A stretch of DNA of 64,000 nt. It comes from Petunia secreta. Lineage: Eukaryota > Streptophyta > Magnoliopsida > Solanales > Solanaceae. Where the stretch lies: positions 19,411,501-19,475,500 of the forward strand of contig JARKIP010000021.1 in the NCBI GenBank assembly GCA_029990175.1. Direction: 5' to 3'. Under the pieces are notes generated by a model. It was given only the letters and a program-made list of their open reading frames with translations, ran no database searches and was not told where the DNA came from. The position numbers were made by a program, and so were the translations under genes. This document shows positions 22,839 to 33,532 of this stretch, in pieces (the stretch's first letter is position 1; each line of letters opens with the position of its first letter).

Positions 22839-25800
22839 TCATGAGTTGAGCAAGCTCCGAGCAGCTTCCAAACTCAGTTCTTCATTAACCTGAATTTCAT
22901 AAAATAGAGGTTTATAGAGTCCAGTAACTGCAGGGAGTCTTAGGCAATTGGCTAACAAGAAATAAATTACACAAATTTTAGCAGATTCTGTGTAGAGAAA
23001 ACAGGAAATTTTCTGCTTAGATACTTCAAAGTATACTTACAAGTTTCCTGTAAACTTGTTGGAATGCCTTGCAAAATTCTTCCGCTTCCGCTGGACCCAT
23101 CTGTAGAAAGCCAGACCAACTCCTTGTTAATCGTTATCACAGATACGACCTCTTGTTGTCTTATAGTAGGATGAAATATTACAGACAAATCATTGAAGTT
23201 TGCATCTAAGGGCAGGGCTTAGCGTTCTTGAGTGGGTGAGAAACAAGGGAGACTAGGGTTCAAATTCCAGTATATAGATAAAATATACTAGGTAATTACT
23301 TTCCATCTACCTAAATTTTGGTGGTAGATTTACTCGGTGACTAAACTGGAAGGATGTAAGAGGTCTACGGTGAAATAACCGAGGTATCCCCAAGCTGACA
23401 CATACAACACATACATTACCGTTATAAAAAAGTAGCAATTATAATAACAACAAAAAACCATCTGTGTGCAAGGCGTTCTCAATCATGTCACTAGGATTGT
23501 AATTTTTGTGAGCACGTTTAGTTTGAACAATCTTCAACAGCAACAAGATATGAAAAGAAATATATAGGCATCAAATGCTTTATGTTGCTTTAAAAATAAG
23601 CAGTGAACCAGAGAAGAGGATTCCCAACATTCTCGCCCCTCAATTAGAACCTTGACAAGAAGCACTCTTGTCACCAGTGGAAACCGTTTTGCTCATGAGA
23701 TGACTGGCTTAACTGAAGGAGACTGCTGGCTTTGCTCGGTCATTTAGCAGAGCATTTTCCCAGTTGCTGCTCCAATCTAATCCTCCCTTCTAACATAGCA
23801 CTAAAGCATAATAAGACTTGGACTTAAACGTGGTGTAGTTTTAGCTTATAAAGTTTCGGTCTTGTAGTTCAATAGAATATCCAGGGTGATGGTCATTTCA
23901 ACTTTTGAGATTTCTAATTTAACTTTTTCTTTCTTTTTTTATAGGTGAAAGATGAAAGAGGTATACTGATTCAATCTTTGGTCACTTGCGGGAAACCCTA
24001 ATTCACCTTCTAACACCTCTATTAGAGAAGTCACCTGAACCTAGACACCTAATCCTATTGCTTCGACGAGCACATGCTACCTTGAAAAGTAGCACCTTAT
24101 GCTTCTGTTGCTTAAACTTGCGTTAGTACTTCACCGACTAAACACCTAAGTCTCTCCCGATCTCAAGGTATCGATTTAGGAGCTTGCTTAGGTTTTTTAT
24201 TGGGAGAAAAGTAAGTTTTCGGAGTTCGATTTAGTTTTATTCCATCATGAAAGAATAGAATTATTTCTTTAATGTCGTGGTGCCCGGGCCAGTTGCCCGA
24301 ACCCCTACTATTCCACTGCGAATCAGCTACCTACCAGCACAAGCATCAGCTAACTCTACCCACCAGAAGAACACCTAATGTTTTTTTTTTTTTGGTATCC
24401 GCTAGATTTTGAACCCTGCTCTCCAAGTTTGCACCCATTTCATTGACCAATAGGTCCCTTGGGTGGGGCTAGAACAATTTATCACAACTTCGAATTTCAA
24501 TGACTTCTCAGTTTTCACCATAAAATCATGAAAACCAGCAAAACGAGAGAATTATGTTATGAAGTATAGACCTAAGGAAACACTAGAGCTAGTCAACTCA
24601 CTCTATCTGATCGAGCAACTATACGAAGGAAAAACAAACAGTAAGACTGATTAATAGCCCGTGCAGTATACAGGCATGAATTCAAAACCAAAGCAAATTT
24701 CAGAATCTACTAGATTTAGCTGGACAATGTCTGATAGTAGAGCACTTGGAAATTATTCATGATGACTCTTTGCAAAAAATAACATAAAGATCATCACAGG
24801 ACATACCTTTTTCTCAGCAGCTGCTTTTAATTTGCCCCAAAATGCTTCTGCAACATGAAAGTGATTCAGTTACTGAAATCTTTACAAAAAGGTGTAAGAG
24901 ATACAGATCGAGCAATCTCAACATAGTAAAAAGCATCATTGCCATTGATAATTAATTTCAACTCTGGCAAGAATCAAACAAATAGGGTTTTGAATTTCAT
25001 TTTTCATTAGTGAAGACTTAAGATAGGATTTGAAATTCAATTTTTCTGACAAGATGATCACCACATAACCTTTAAGAGGGAATTTGTGGACAGAGAAGAA
25101 GAAAAGTAAAGAGTAATTTAACGGATATACAAGAAAAGTGGAATCAAAGACCCTAAAACTAATACCAGATATTACACCACTGTAACATTCTGGAAAAAAA
25201 AAATACACTTGAGAGAAATGAGTGCACCCTTAATAAAAGCAATTGAGTTGGTTGTTTAGTTGTATGATCTAAAGAAATCTGTATTTTCATGTATGTTGAA
25301 TATATTTTATAAGGTAAGGAATGGTATTTGGTCATCTCCAGTAAAACAACTGATAACTCATAACATACCACCATGATCCATTGCTCGACTATTGGACTCT
25401 GTACTTCCCTTGCTCTGTCCATCTTGCAACTGCTTCACCTGCATTTGTGTCAGGAGGATTAATCAAGATCTGAAAGCAAAGCTCCAGACAACTACGTGCC
25501 GAGAAACCTGTCCTACCTCCTCTTTCTGCTTGGATTGGGAAGTTGACTGCCTTGATGTATCCAACTCTAGCTGATCAATGCAAAGGTTCAGGAGGTAAGA
25601 CGATATCAAAATGAAAGCACTAGGAAATTGAAAAGCAGAGAAGAACCAATTGGAAAATAAACAGCACTAGAACTTGATTAAAAATGAATAAACGACACTT
25701 CAACTACAAGAGATCAATATGTCAGGGACAGAGCAGACAGAGATGGGGATGTACAGTCTAGAATTGACACTTATACATCATAAATATGTGGAGAGTCCCA

Positions 25801-27884
25801 TACATCGGCAACCTATTCAATTTTCACAAATCCTACATTCATGTTAGTAAAGTTAGACAGGTCCTGCATACTGAGGAACTGGAAGTTTTTTCACATTCAA
25901 TTCTTCATCAACATCAGAACAATAAAGGTAAATGCATTAGTTTCCCGTCACTCTACATTCTTGGAGCTTAACTAAAGTTCTAACGTATTCTATTTTATAG
26001 CATGATATCAGTTCAGAGATTCTTTTGTCGCATGTCACATAACTATTGTGAATCCTCAATTGTATCACCAAAGAGATACTCCTCTCCAAAGGGAATCAAA
26101 GACCAACAAACTAATATTCGGAACTTTGGATTAGATTCAGGACAGAAAGAATCTAAACAAAAGGAGAATTGCTATTTGTAGCTCAGGCCATATAAGCTAA
26201 TTTCTCGAGGTAATTGACCAACGAGCAGAAACTGATATTCATTTAAAGCGATAAAGTCACATTACAGTAATAAAACAACATATGCATATAGAGAAAAATG
26301 TTAACCTATCAACTCTTTTCCACTTCGAGTGGAAAAGATAACAATCAAGACAACGAAAGCTCCTTTAAACTCTGTTAACCTTCATGTTTCAAAATGAAAA
26401 GAGATATCATATACTAGTGTTCTTCCAATCACCTTGTATATCCACCCGACAGATGATTTCGTAGACCAAAGAGACCTCACTCACCTCTAAACTACAACTC
26501 TCCTTTTCTCTTGGACTACGTTTTTCATTCTTGCAAAAGTACCCAATAGTTTACCTTATCGAGAAAAAAAAAACCTCCTTTAAACTCCACAACTGGGCTC
26601 AATACACAAACTTCACAGGCAGTTGAGTTGTTAAAACTGCCAGGCATATCAGTATCAATTAAACAAATGACAACTTTAGCACCTATGGCTTCTTTAGCAA
26701 ACCCAAACACTGCAAATGTCAAAATGCCCTCAGGGCTTTGGTATAGTGGTAGGAGCTCAATTTCTAATATGTAGGTTAGGCACACATAATAGGTACGAGC
26801 CTAGCAACAAACAAAAGCCACCCCGGTATTTAAGTGGAGAAGGGTAGAGAGGCGTGTCCAATTATCCACCAGGTTTCAAACCACGCACCAGGACCCTCAT
26901 GGTTCTGCTAATCAAGACCACGAGTAGTGGGACTAAAATTCTAAAGAATCTATGATCTACCATTAAAGATTGCTCTTTTATAGAAGCATAAACCCAACCA
27001 CTACAAATCTCAAAATGAACCTAGGGCTTTAGTCTAGTGGTATGAGCTCACTCAACTTGTGACACGTGGGTTAGGTTCACATCACAGTTTCGAGCTGAGG
27101 CGCGTATATTTCAGTGGATAAGGGTATAGGGGCAGGCCCATTATCCACCAAGTTTCATACCGTGCGACAAAGGCCCTCGTGGTTTCTATAATCAAGACTT
27201 CGAATAGAGTTAGGGGCAGGGGTAGCTACAGGTTCGGAGGTTCAACTGAGCCCAATAGCTTATTGGATTAAACCAAGTGTATGTAATAAGTCTCTACTAA
27301 ATATGTATGAATATTAAGTTTCGAACCAAGTAACACAAGTAATCAGTGAGTTTAATAGTACTTTGAACTCATAACCTTCAAATCCTAACTCCGCCTCTCA
27401 TTTGTAGGGTGACTAAAATTCTTAAGAATCTATGATGTACTACCAAAAGTTTGCTCATTTATAGGACCATAAACCCAACCACAGCAAATCTCAGAACTTT
27501 CCATCTAAAAACCATTTTACTTGCAGCAAATTGATAATAATGAGGAACTAAGATTGCTTAATAAGCTCCAAATTCAAGAAAACTAAAGTAGAAGAAAAAA
27601 TATTAAAAAACTATAAATTGGATCAAGATTGTCGAAAATAGAATTAACAAAACCCTAAAAGAAGAAGATAATACAAGTGGGTATTAAGTGAAAAGGATAT
27701 TTAAGCAATACCCAAATTTTAATTTCCTTGTTTCTCACAGGCAATTCTATAAAATCAATGGTTTACAATTAAAGGTTGGGTTTTTATAAACAAGTTTGTT
27801 TAAAGGAGAGCGGATTACATAGTAATCAGGAGTTCTAACTGATGGAAACAGCTCAAGTAGGCGTTGAAATTCTTGCTCATCCAT
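22839..27884 (-). CDS. Small conserved-looking protein of unknown function, six exons, 113 aa
   Basis: I do not recognise this family. The gene is assembled from splice signals and phases: exons 27884-27819, 25570-25517, 25438-25369, 24847-24807, 23100-23041, 22889-22839, all GT-AG and in phase, giving 113 aa from ATG (MDEQEFQRLLELFP) to TGA. Seen: an acidic N-terminal helix-like segment, a Ser/Gln/Lys-rich polar middle (SRQSTSQSKQKEE; QDGQSKGSTESNSR), and a compact C-terminal part predicted by eye to be two amphipathic helices (EAFWGKLKAAAEKKMGPAEA; EEFCKAFQQVYRKLVNEELS; ending EAARSLLNS). There is no signal peptide or membrane segment. Small exons over 5 kb and repeat-filled introns are typical of an old single-copy plant gene. 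Exon 1 uses the weaker donor GTAATC. Confidence 0.78.
23214..23445 (+). mobile_element. Degenerate TS-like SINE in intron 4 of the 113-aa gene
   Basis: A tRNA-like head with a B-box-like GGGTTCAAATTCC (about 23258), a body with ATCTACCTAAATTTTGGTGG and TAACCGAGGTATCCCCAAGC, and a tail CACATACATTACCGTTATAA. The order and wording match Solanaceae tRNA-derived SINEs. Ends and target duplication are not resolved. Confidence 0.6.
24275..24480 (-). mobile_element. Degenerate TS-like SINE, reverse orientation
   Basis: On - the sequence reads from a head with CAGGGTTCAAAATCTAGC (B-box-like) to a body with GGTAGCTGATTCGCAGTGG and a tail GGCCCGGGCACCACGA, as in Solanaceae SINEs. An A tract (T12 on +, near 24380) interrupts it, so a second small insertion may be present. 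Confidence 0.55.
26731..26935 (+). mobile_element. tRNA-derived SINE copy 1
   Basis: Starts CAGGGCTTTGGTATAGTGG, with an A-box-like TATAGTGGTAGG, then a body with TTATCCACCAGGTTTCAAACC and GACCCTCATGGTTCTGC. It lies in intron 1 of the minus-strand 113-aa gene. Copy 2 follows about 290 bp downstream. Confidence 0.6.
27021..27200 (+). mobile_element. tRNA-derived SINE copy 2
   Basis: CTAGGGCTTTAGTCTAGTGG head, ACACGTGGGTTAGGTTCACA B-box-like region, and TTATCCACCAAGTTTCATACC and GGCCCTCGTGGTTTCT body shared with copy 1. Flanking DNA is duplicated too (26939-27015 resembles 27415-27497), so the pair reflects local duplication rather than two independent insertions. Confidence 0.6.
27208..27405 (+). 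repeat. Short dispersed repeat (GGTTCGGAGGTTCAACTGAG type)
   Basis: A segment running from GGGCAGGGGTAGCTACAGG to AATCCTAACTCCGCCTCT. This wording is common in Solanaceae intergenic and intron DNA and probably represents a SINE or MITE family. Its ends are not resolved. Confidence 0.4.
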
Positions 27885-28084
27885 TATTTCTGACCTCTCC
27901 CTATATGCTGCTGCTCCCCCCCTCTTTTCTTTTTCTGCTTAGAGCAACTGTTTGTGTTTGGAATAAGGGAAATACTTACTTTTTAGTAGTTTTTATCTTC
28001 ACTTGTTTTGCTTTTTTAAAAAGAAAAATAATCAATACATAATCGTCCCATTAATTTTGTCTCTAGGCTTTTTATAGTTACACT

Positions 28085-28440
28085 CCGTTTGAATACTTGT
28101 TATCTATCGTTTCATAATGTGTTTGTATTATATTGTATCGTATGGTACTGTATCGTATTCTGTTGTATGATGTTTGAATAAACTGTATTGTTTACCGTGG
28201 TTTAATAATTGAAAATAAAGTAAAAGATAAAATAGAAATATTTAATAATAAGTAAGGGCATGATGAGTAAGAAAAATAGGTAACGACGCGATCCCACCAA
28301 ATCCGTCGTTACATAAAGTGACAGTTTTCATGGTTACATAACCATAGATTTAACGATATCATACAATGTTAATTAAAAAAACAACCAAAACAAACGTCGT
28401 ACCCATAATAACAATACAATACCATACCATGGGTTACAAC
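28085..28440. mobile_element. MITE-like element hosting the hAT (left part)
   Basis: GTTTGAATACTTGTTATC on the left is imperfectly inverted to the sequence just right of the hAT (on -: ATTTGGATGGTTGTAACCC, from about 32321 across the target duplication). Inner parts (TGTATCGTATGG and CCATACCATGG) are also roughly inverted. The hAT split this element close to its right end. The boundaries are uncertain. Confidence 0.4.
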
Positions 28441-28510
28441 TAAGGGTGGCTATCGTTCCGGCTGTGACCGGACGGGCCGCATTAGCGCTAATAATATACT
28501 TGATCATGAA

Positions 28511-30771
28511 ATGTTAGAAGCACAATATGACAATCAAAGCGGGGTTAATTTAGAAGAAACGCCTGAATTTCAAGCTAGTCCACCTGAAGTTCAGTCTGAC
28601 TTGCCTCCTGTACCTCCTACTAGAGTACCGTTTAAACGTAAGAATAGATATGAAGTGGGGGAATTTGCATTAAAGAAAGTTGAAACGCAGACGGCCGTAT
28701 GTGGGATTTGTTAAAAGGAGTGGGGTTTTAAAACTTGTGGTAATGATGGTGGGACGGGTAAAATTAGGACCCACTTACAAAAGAAACATCCTAAAGAATG
28801 GTCAATGCGGGTGGGGGTATATATTTAGGGACCGAACATGGGGGAGTAGCGCAAGATGAATCTTCGGGTACCCAAACAAAAATTAACCAAACAACAGGAG
28901 GGCTTCTTACTTATGATAAACAAAGGGATAAGGAAGCTATTGCTAAACTAGTTGTCGTCGAGGGTTTACCTTATAGTTTTCCTTCTTCTACTGGTTTTGT
29001 TTGTTATGTTCAATCAATATATAATCCCTCTTTTAAAGATTTTCCAAGAACTACTGTTAAAAATGATATTATTAAATTTAAGAACGAATATCAAGATTAT
29101 TTGTGATATTTATTTGATAACTTTGACACTAGAGTATGTCTTACTACGGATATGGGTGGTTCGACAAATGGATGTGATTATATTACTATTACTGTTACTG
29201 TTCATTAGATAGATACTGATTGGGTATTTCAAAAACGTATTATTGCTTATAAAGTTGTTGATGAACCACACATGGGAAATTATATTTGTAATTAAGTTTC
29301 ATCAATTTGTTGTACGTACTGTTTAACTAACAAAGTTTTTAATATTACGGTAGATAATGTTACAAACAACACGGATGCACTTAGGAACTTGAAACCTATT
29401 TTGAACCCCCCTTTTGAGGAATTTTTTCATGTTAGGTGTGCATGTCATATTTACAACTTAATAGTAAAAGATGGTCTTAACTTGTTTAACGACATTATCA
29501 AAAAGGTGAAAATAGCTATTACTTATATTTTTAGAAATAAAAACCAAGAAAGAAGAAGAGAATGAGAAAGAAAATGTATAGAATTAGGAATGCCAATTAG
29601 GAGAGCCTCAAAGAAAGTTTGTACTAGATGGAACACTTTATATGAAGCATTGAATGTCTTATGAATATAGAGTACCTATTTCCCAAATGTATAATAAAAC
29701 ATTTTATGGAAATCTATCACCTTAAAGAGGACGATTGACAACTTTTTCAACATCTCCTTCAGTTTTTACAAAAATTTTATCAAGCTACTTTAGAATTTTC
29801 CGGACAATATTATCTAACTACTCCTACCATGTTATATTATATAGCTGGAATATCGGAATTATTGAAAGTATATAAGCAATATGAAGTTTACAAAGCGGCT
29901 GTAGAAGCTATGATTGAAAAATTTAGAAAATATTTTTTTCCAATTCCTCCTATTTTTTACATTGCTTCTGTGTTGCATCCTGCTTTTAAAATTAAGTTAA
30001 CTGAACGACTTGTTAAAGAAATATATGCAAATTTAGAAATTACTCATATTGAAATTGCTACTAACGGGTATCGAAGTGTAGAAGATGCCGTTGCTAAAGT
30101 TTGTATAGATACCGTGGCTATTTTTGCAAAGTATAGAGCTTGGGCAGACACTGCTACACCAACTGAACCAATACGATCCATCGGTGAAAGTTCCTCTCAA
30201 ATGGGCAAAAGACATGCGGGGATGGGCACTTTTGGGGGACTTGATGAAAAGTTGATTTCAGAATAGGACGAGTACGAGGAGGAATACAACGAGTTCCAAG
30301 TGTATTTAATTCAATATCTAAAGAAACTTACAAACTTTGGAACTCATCATTTGTTGAGTTATTGGAAGAATCAAGAATCACAATTTCCAATTCTTTCAAA
30401 AATGGCCCGGGATATATTACCAATTCAAGCTTCATCAGTTGCATCGAAAAGCGCTTTTAGCCAAGGAAGATTTCAAATTGGAGATCACAGATATTCGTTG
30501 AAGGATGAGGCAATGGAGACATGAGTTTTATTCAGGGATTGGATCAGAGCAGAGTGAAGAAACTTTAGTCTACCAGAAGGCAAAAGGCAAAGTATATCTC
30601 GATCAAATTTTGAGCGACGGAACGAGTGAAGAAGGAAGTCAAACCAGCAATGAAGAAGAAAGACAAGATGAAGAACCAGAAGGAAATGATGAACAAGAAC
30701 AACAACGGTCAGTTCCTAAAGAAAAACCTACGACTATCATAAAAAAATTAGCAGTATGTTTAAAAATGTAA
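28511..30771 (+). pseudogene. hAT transposase pseudogene
   Basis: hAT transposases cut and paste DNA through an RNase H-like core. Here, in order: an acidic N-terminus; a BED zinc finger (CGIC near 28703, then THLQKKHPKEW near 28772) interrupted by a stop; several body fragments; a segment near 29829-30240 (LKVYKQYEVYKAAVEAMIEK; FFPIPPIFYIASVLHPAFK); and the dimerisation domain LPIQASSVASKSAFSQGR near 30417-30470. Stops and frameshifts are frequent, so no active enzyme can be made. The acidic Glu-rich tail ends near 30771. Confidence 0.85.
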
Positions 30772-31260
30772 TTTTCTAAATTAAAATTTTGAAAATACAA
30801 GTTTGAAAGTTTAGCTATTGTAGTATGTATTGGAGTTGCACTACTTATGTCTTAAACAGTTCAATAAAATTGCTCAAAGTCTTGGAATTCCATCACAACT
30901 ATTGTCTTCATATTTTTTATTTTTTATTTATAGTTTGCGCAAAAATACTACAATTAATTACTAGTTTGTAAATTAGTTCAAATTTGATTTTTATAAAATT
31001 AATTCAAAGTTTGAACTTTGAACTTAACAAATTAATTCAAAAGTTTGAACTTTGAATCATCACTTCAAAAATTTCATTAATTCAAAGTTCAAAAAAATAC
31101 TACAAGTTTTTTAATTTTAAGTTTAAACTTTAAACATTGAAATAAACTAAACATTCCAAACATATATACAAACTTGATAATATTTTGTTATTATATTTTT
31201 CAAATTATCCATCACTTTAAATAAAACACAAAGAAAAAACCAAAAAAAAAAAAAAATACA

Positions 31261-31760
31261 TTGGGCCGACTACCGGACCGGGCGGGCAGTTTGAATTGGC
31301 CAACGGCTCTCTTTCAAATATAGTCGTTGGCAAACTGCCAAAAATGGCTATTTTTGCCTACCACCCCCCTAAACGCCTCCCCATACCTCACAACCTGTTT
31401 TTATCTATATATACCCTATTATTTCATCATTATAGCACACAATTCATCACTTTCTATCAATTTATCTCTCAAAGGCTATTTTTTAAATTTTTTCCAAAGT
31501 CCAAACAATTATACTGGCTGAAAATCAAGCTCTCGCTGCTCCCGGTCCTAGACAATGTCCGGAACGAAAATGTCGCTCTGAAGTTTGAGAATTTATGGAG
31601 TATAATAGAGAAGTTAACAAAGCTAAATGTAGATTTTGTCAAAGAGAGTGGAGCTTATTGGGTGGGACGAAGAAACTTATATCGCACTTAGAAAAACAAC
31701 ATAATTTCGAATGGAGTCATCGAGTGGGGGGCATATATCTACGTAATAATTTAAGAAATG
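31261..31760 (+). pseudogene. Second hAT 5' region with its own BED finger fragment
   Basis: Downstream of the first transposase end, a stretch resembles a hAT leader (GGCCAACGGC; TTGGCAAACTGCC; a TATATATA-type box near 31406). It is followed by a coding fragment with a BED-type finger, KCRFCQREWSLLGGTKK then HLEKQHNFEW (31623-31720), on +. It then breaks off into AT-rich DNA. So the element contains the front of a second hAT copy inside the same outer termini. Confidence 0.65.
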
Positions 31761-32308
31761 GTTAAGGAATTTTCTATGTCATTTCAATTATGTTTTTTTC
31801 GAATTTCTAGTTTATTTAGTATCTTTATAATTTTCTATTTCTAGTTTATTTTTGTCATTTAAATTATGTATTTCCCGAATTTTCAATAATTTGTGTGTAT
31901 TTCTTTTCCAATGAACGTTTGTTTAGTGTTTACTTTACATAAATAAATTTAATAAATATAATTTATATAATTATTTTGTTTCATTAAAAAATATAATTTA
32001 TATAATTATTACAAATGGTGTTTACTTTCATTAATAAATTGTTTAGTTATATCAATTTTCAATTTTAATTTACATTGTATTTGCCAGAAAATAAAATTAA
32101 AAAAACATATAAAACCGTCAACCGGACCGGTCCGGATCGACCGGCAAAACAGTCGCCGGTTCCGGTCCCAAACCGGTTCCAAAATTTTTAACTGGAGTGG
32201 ACCGGACCGATAACCCATTAATGGTCCGGTCCCCACCCCTCTAAGTGGCCGGACCAGACCGAAATCGGAAAAAAAAGAACCGGACCACTAGTCACCCCTA
32301 GTTACAAC

Positions 32309-33532
32309 CATCCAAATAAGCTGAAGGGTGGAAGGATTAGTCTGTCAAGTTGTCGTAATTGATCCATGTGAGTTTTGTACATAGAGAATTATTGAAAGTG
32401 TAAAGAGTTTTTATCGAAAGGTTACTCATTATTATATTTTTAATGATAACTCTTATTTCGACCGTACCATTACGTCTAGGGCTATTTGTTAACACATATT
32501 ATCCATTGCGTGCATTTTATATTTTACGAGTAGAAATGTCACATAAGTAACAAGACTGGGACAAATAAGCTTATATTTAATTGTTGTAGGGATGTGATTA
32601 TACTATAAGATTTTCAGATTAAATTTTTTTCTTATTCAGTAATTGGTACTCGCATTGGAGCTTCGATTAATACAAATTCGCATCGCTTAAAGTCAATTAT
32701 AGAAAAAGCTCCCTACCAAATTCTTTTTCATGACCAGAGCTCGAACGATGAATGATGTGGTTAACTCTTTAGATTGTCACTCTTAAGCCTCGACAACTTT
32801 GTCCCTGGCGGACAAAAGTAAAAGTTTTTTACCTACTCCTCCTTTTCTTCCTTTGTTCATGAGAAGGAAAAGAATCAAATAAATAAATGCTGGAAACAAA
32901 CAATAAATTTGTTAGTGTCATTTTCTTTTACGAATCCATTTTTTCTTTTTACGAAAATTTGTTTACGAATCCATTTTTTTTTCTTCTCCTATTTTGTACC
33001 AGGCAAAGAGGATATATCACATTCTCTAAACTTTTCCTTCTATTCATTTCTATAATTTTCAAATATATGATAAATCTTTGTATAGCAAAATAACCATCTA
33101 CATTTTCTCCGCAAATCAAACTAGTCCAAGGAAACACACTGTTTTACTTAAAATTTAGTTCCCTTTCCGTTGCAAGTCGGTTTATTTTTTGTCCTACTTT
33201 CAAATGAAAGGAGGCTACTAGCTTTACGTGTCTAAGAAATAATTACTTTTTAACTAAAACTTGAGATCTTAGTGGACAAACATGAATAAAGAACAAGGGA
33301 AGCATAGATGAATACTCTTTGTATTAGATAGGCTGCAATGAGCAGCTTGATGTTGTCTTGATAATGACATAAATCAATATTCTTTGTATTAAGTATACTT
33401 TCATGTAGTCTCAAATAGATTATTTTTCATCTTTGATAAGTACACTATAGAAGTGGCATCTCTTTTAGTCTATTTTCTGGATTTTGCACTTCTGATGAGA
33501 CCATTTGATCACATCTTGAAATGGTTTTCTTT
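32309..33532. other. Intergenic region left of HMG-CoA lyase
   Basis: AT-rich, no supported gene. The right end probably holds the HMG-CoA lyase 3' UTR. Confidence 0.5.

Larger units (their letters stand above)
28441..32300 (+). mobile_element. hAT-superfamily transposon, degenerate, 3860 bp
   Basis: Termini TAAGGGTGGCTA (28441) and TAGTCACCCCTA (to 32300) are inverted with two mismatches over 12 bp, and the similarity extends further inward. They are flanked by a perfect 8-bp duplication GTTACAAC (28433-28440 and 32301-32308), as expected for hAT elements. Many CCGG/ACCGGACCGG motifs cluster near the right end (32115-32290) and a few near the left end, resembling subterminal transposase-binding repeats. 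Coding remains are on +: a BED finger region, body fragments and the C-terminal dimerisation domain, all interrupted by stops. Confidence 0.93.
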
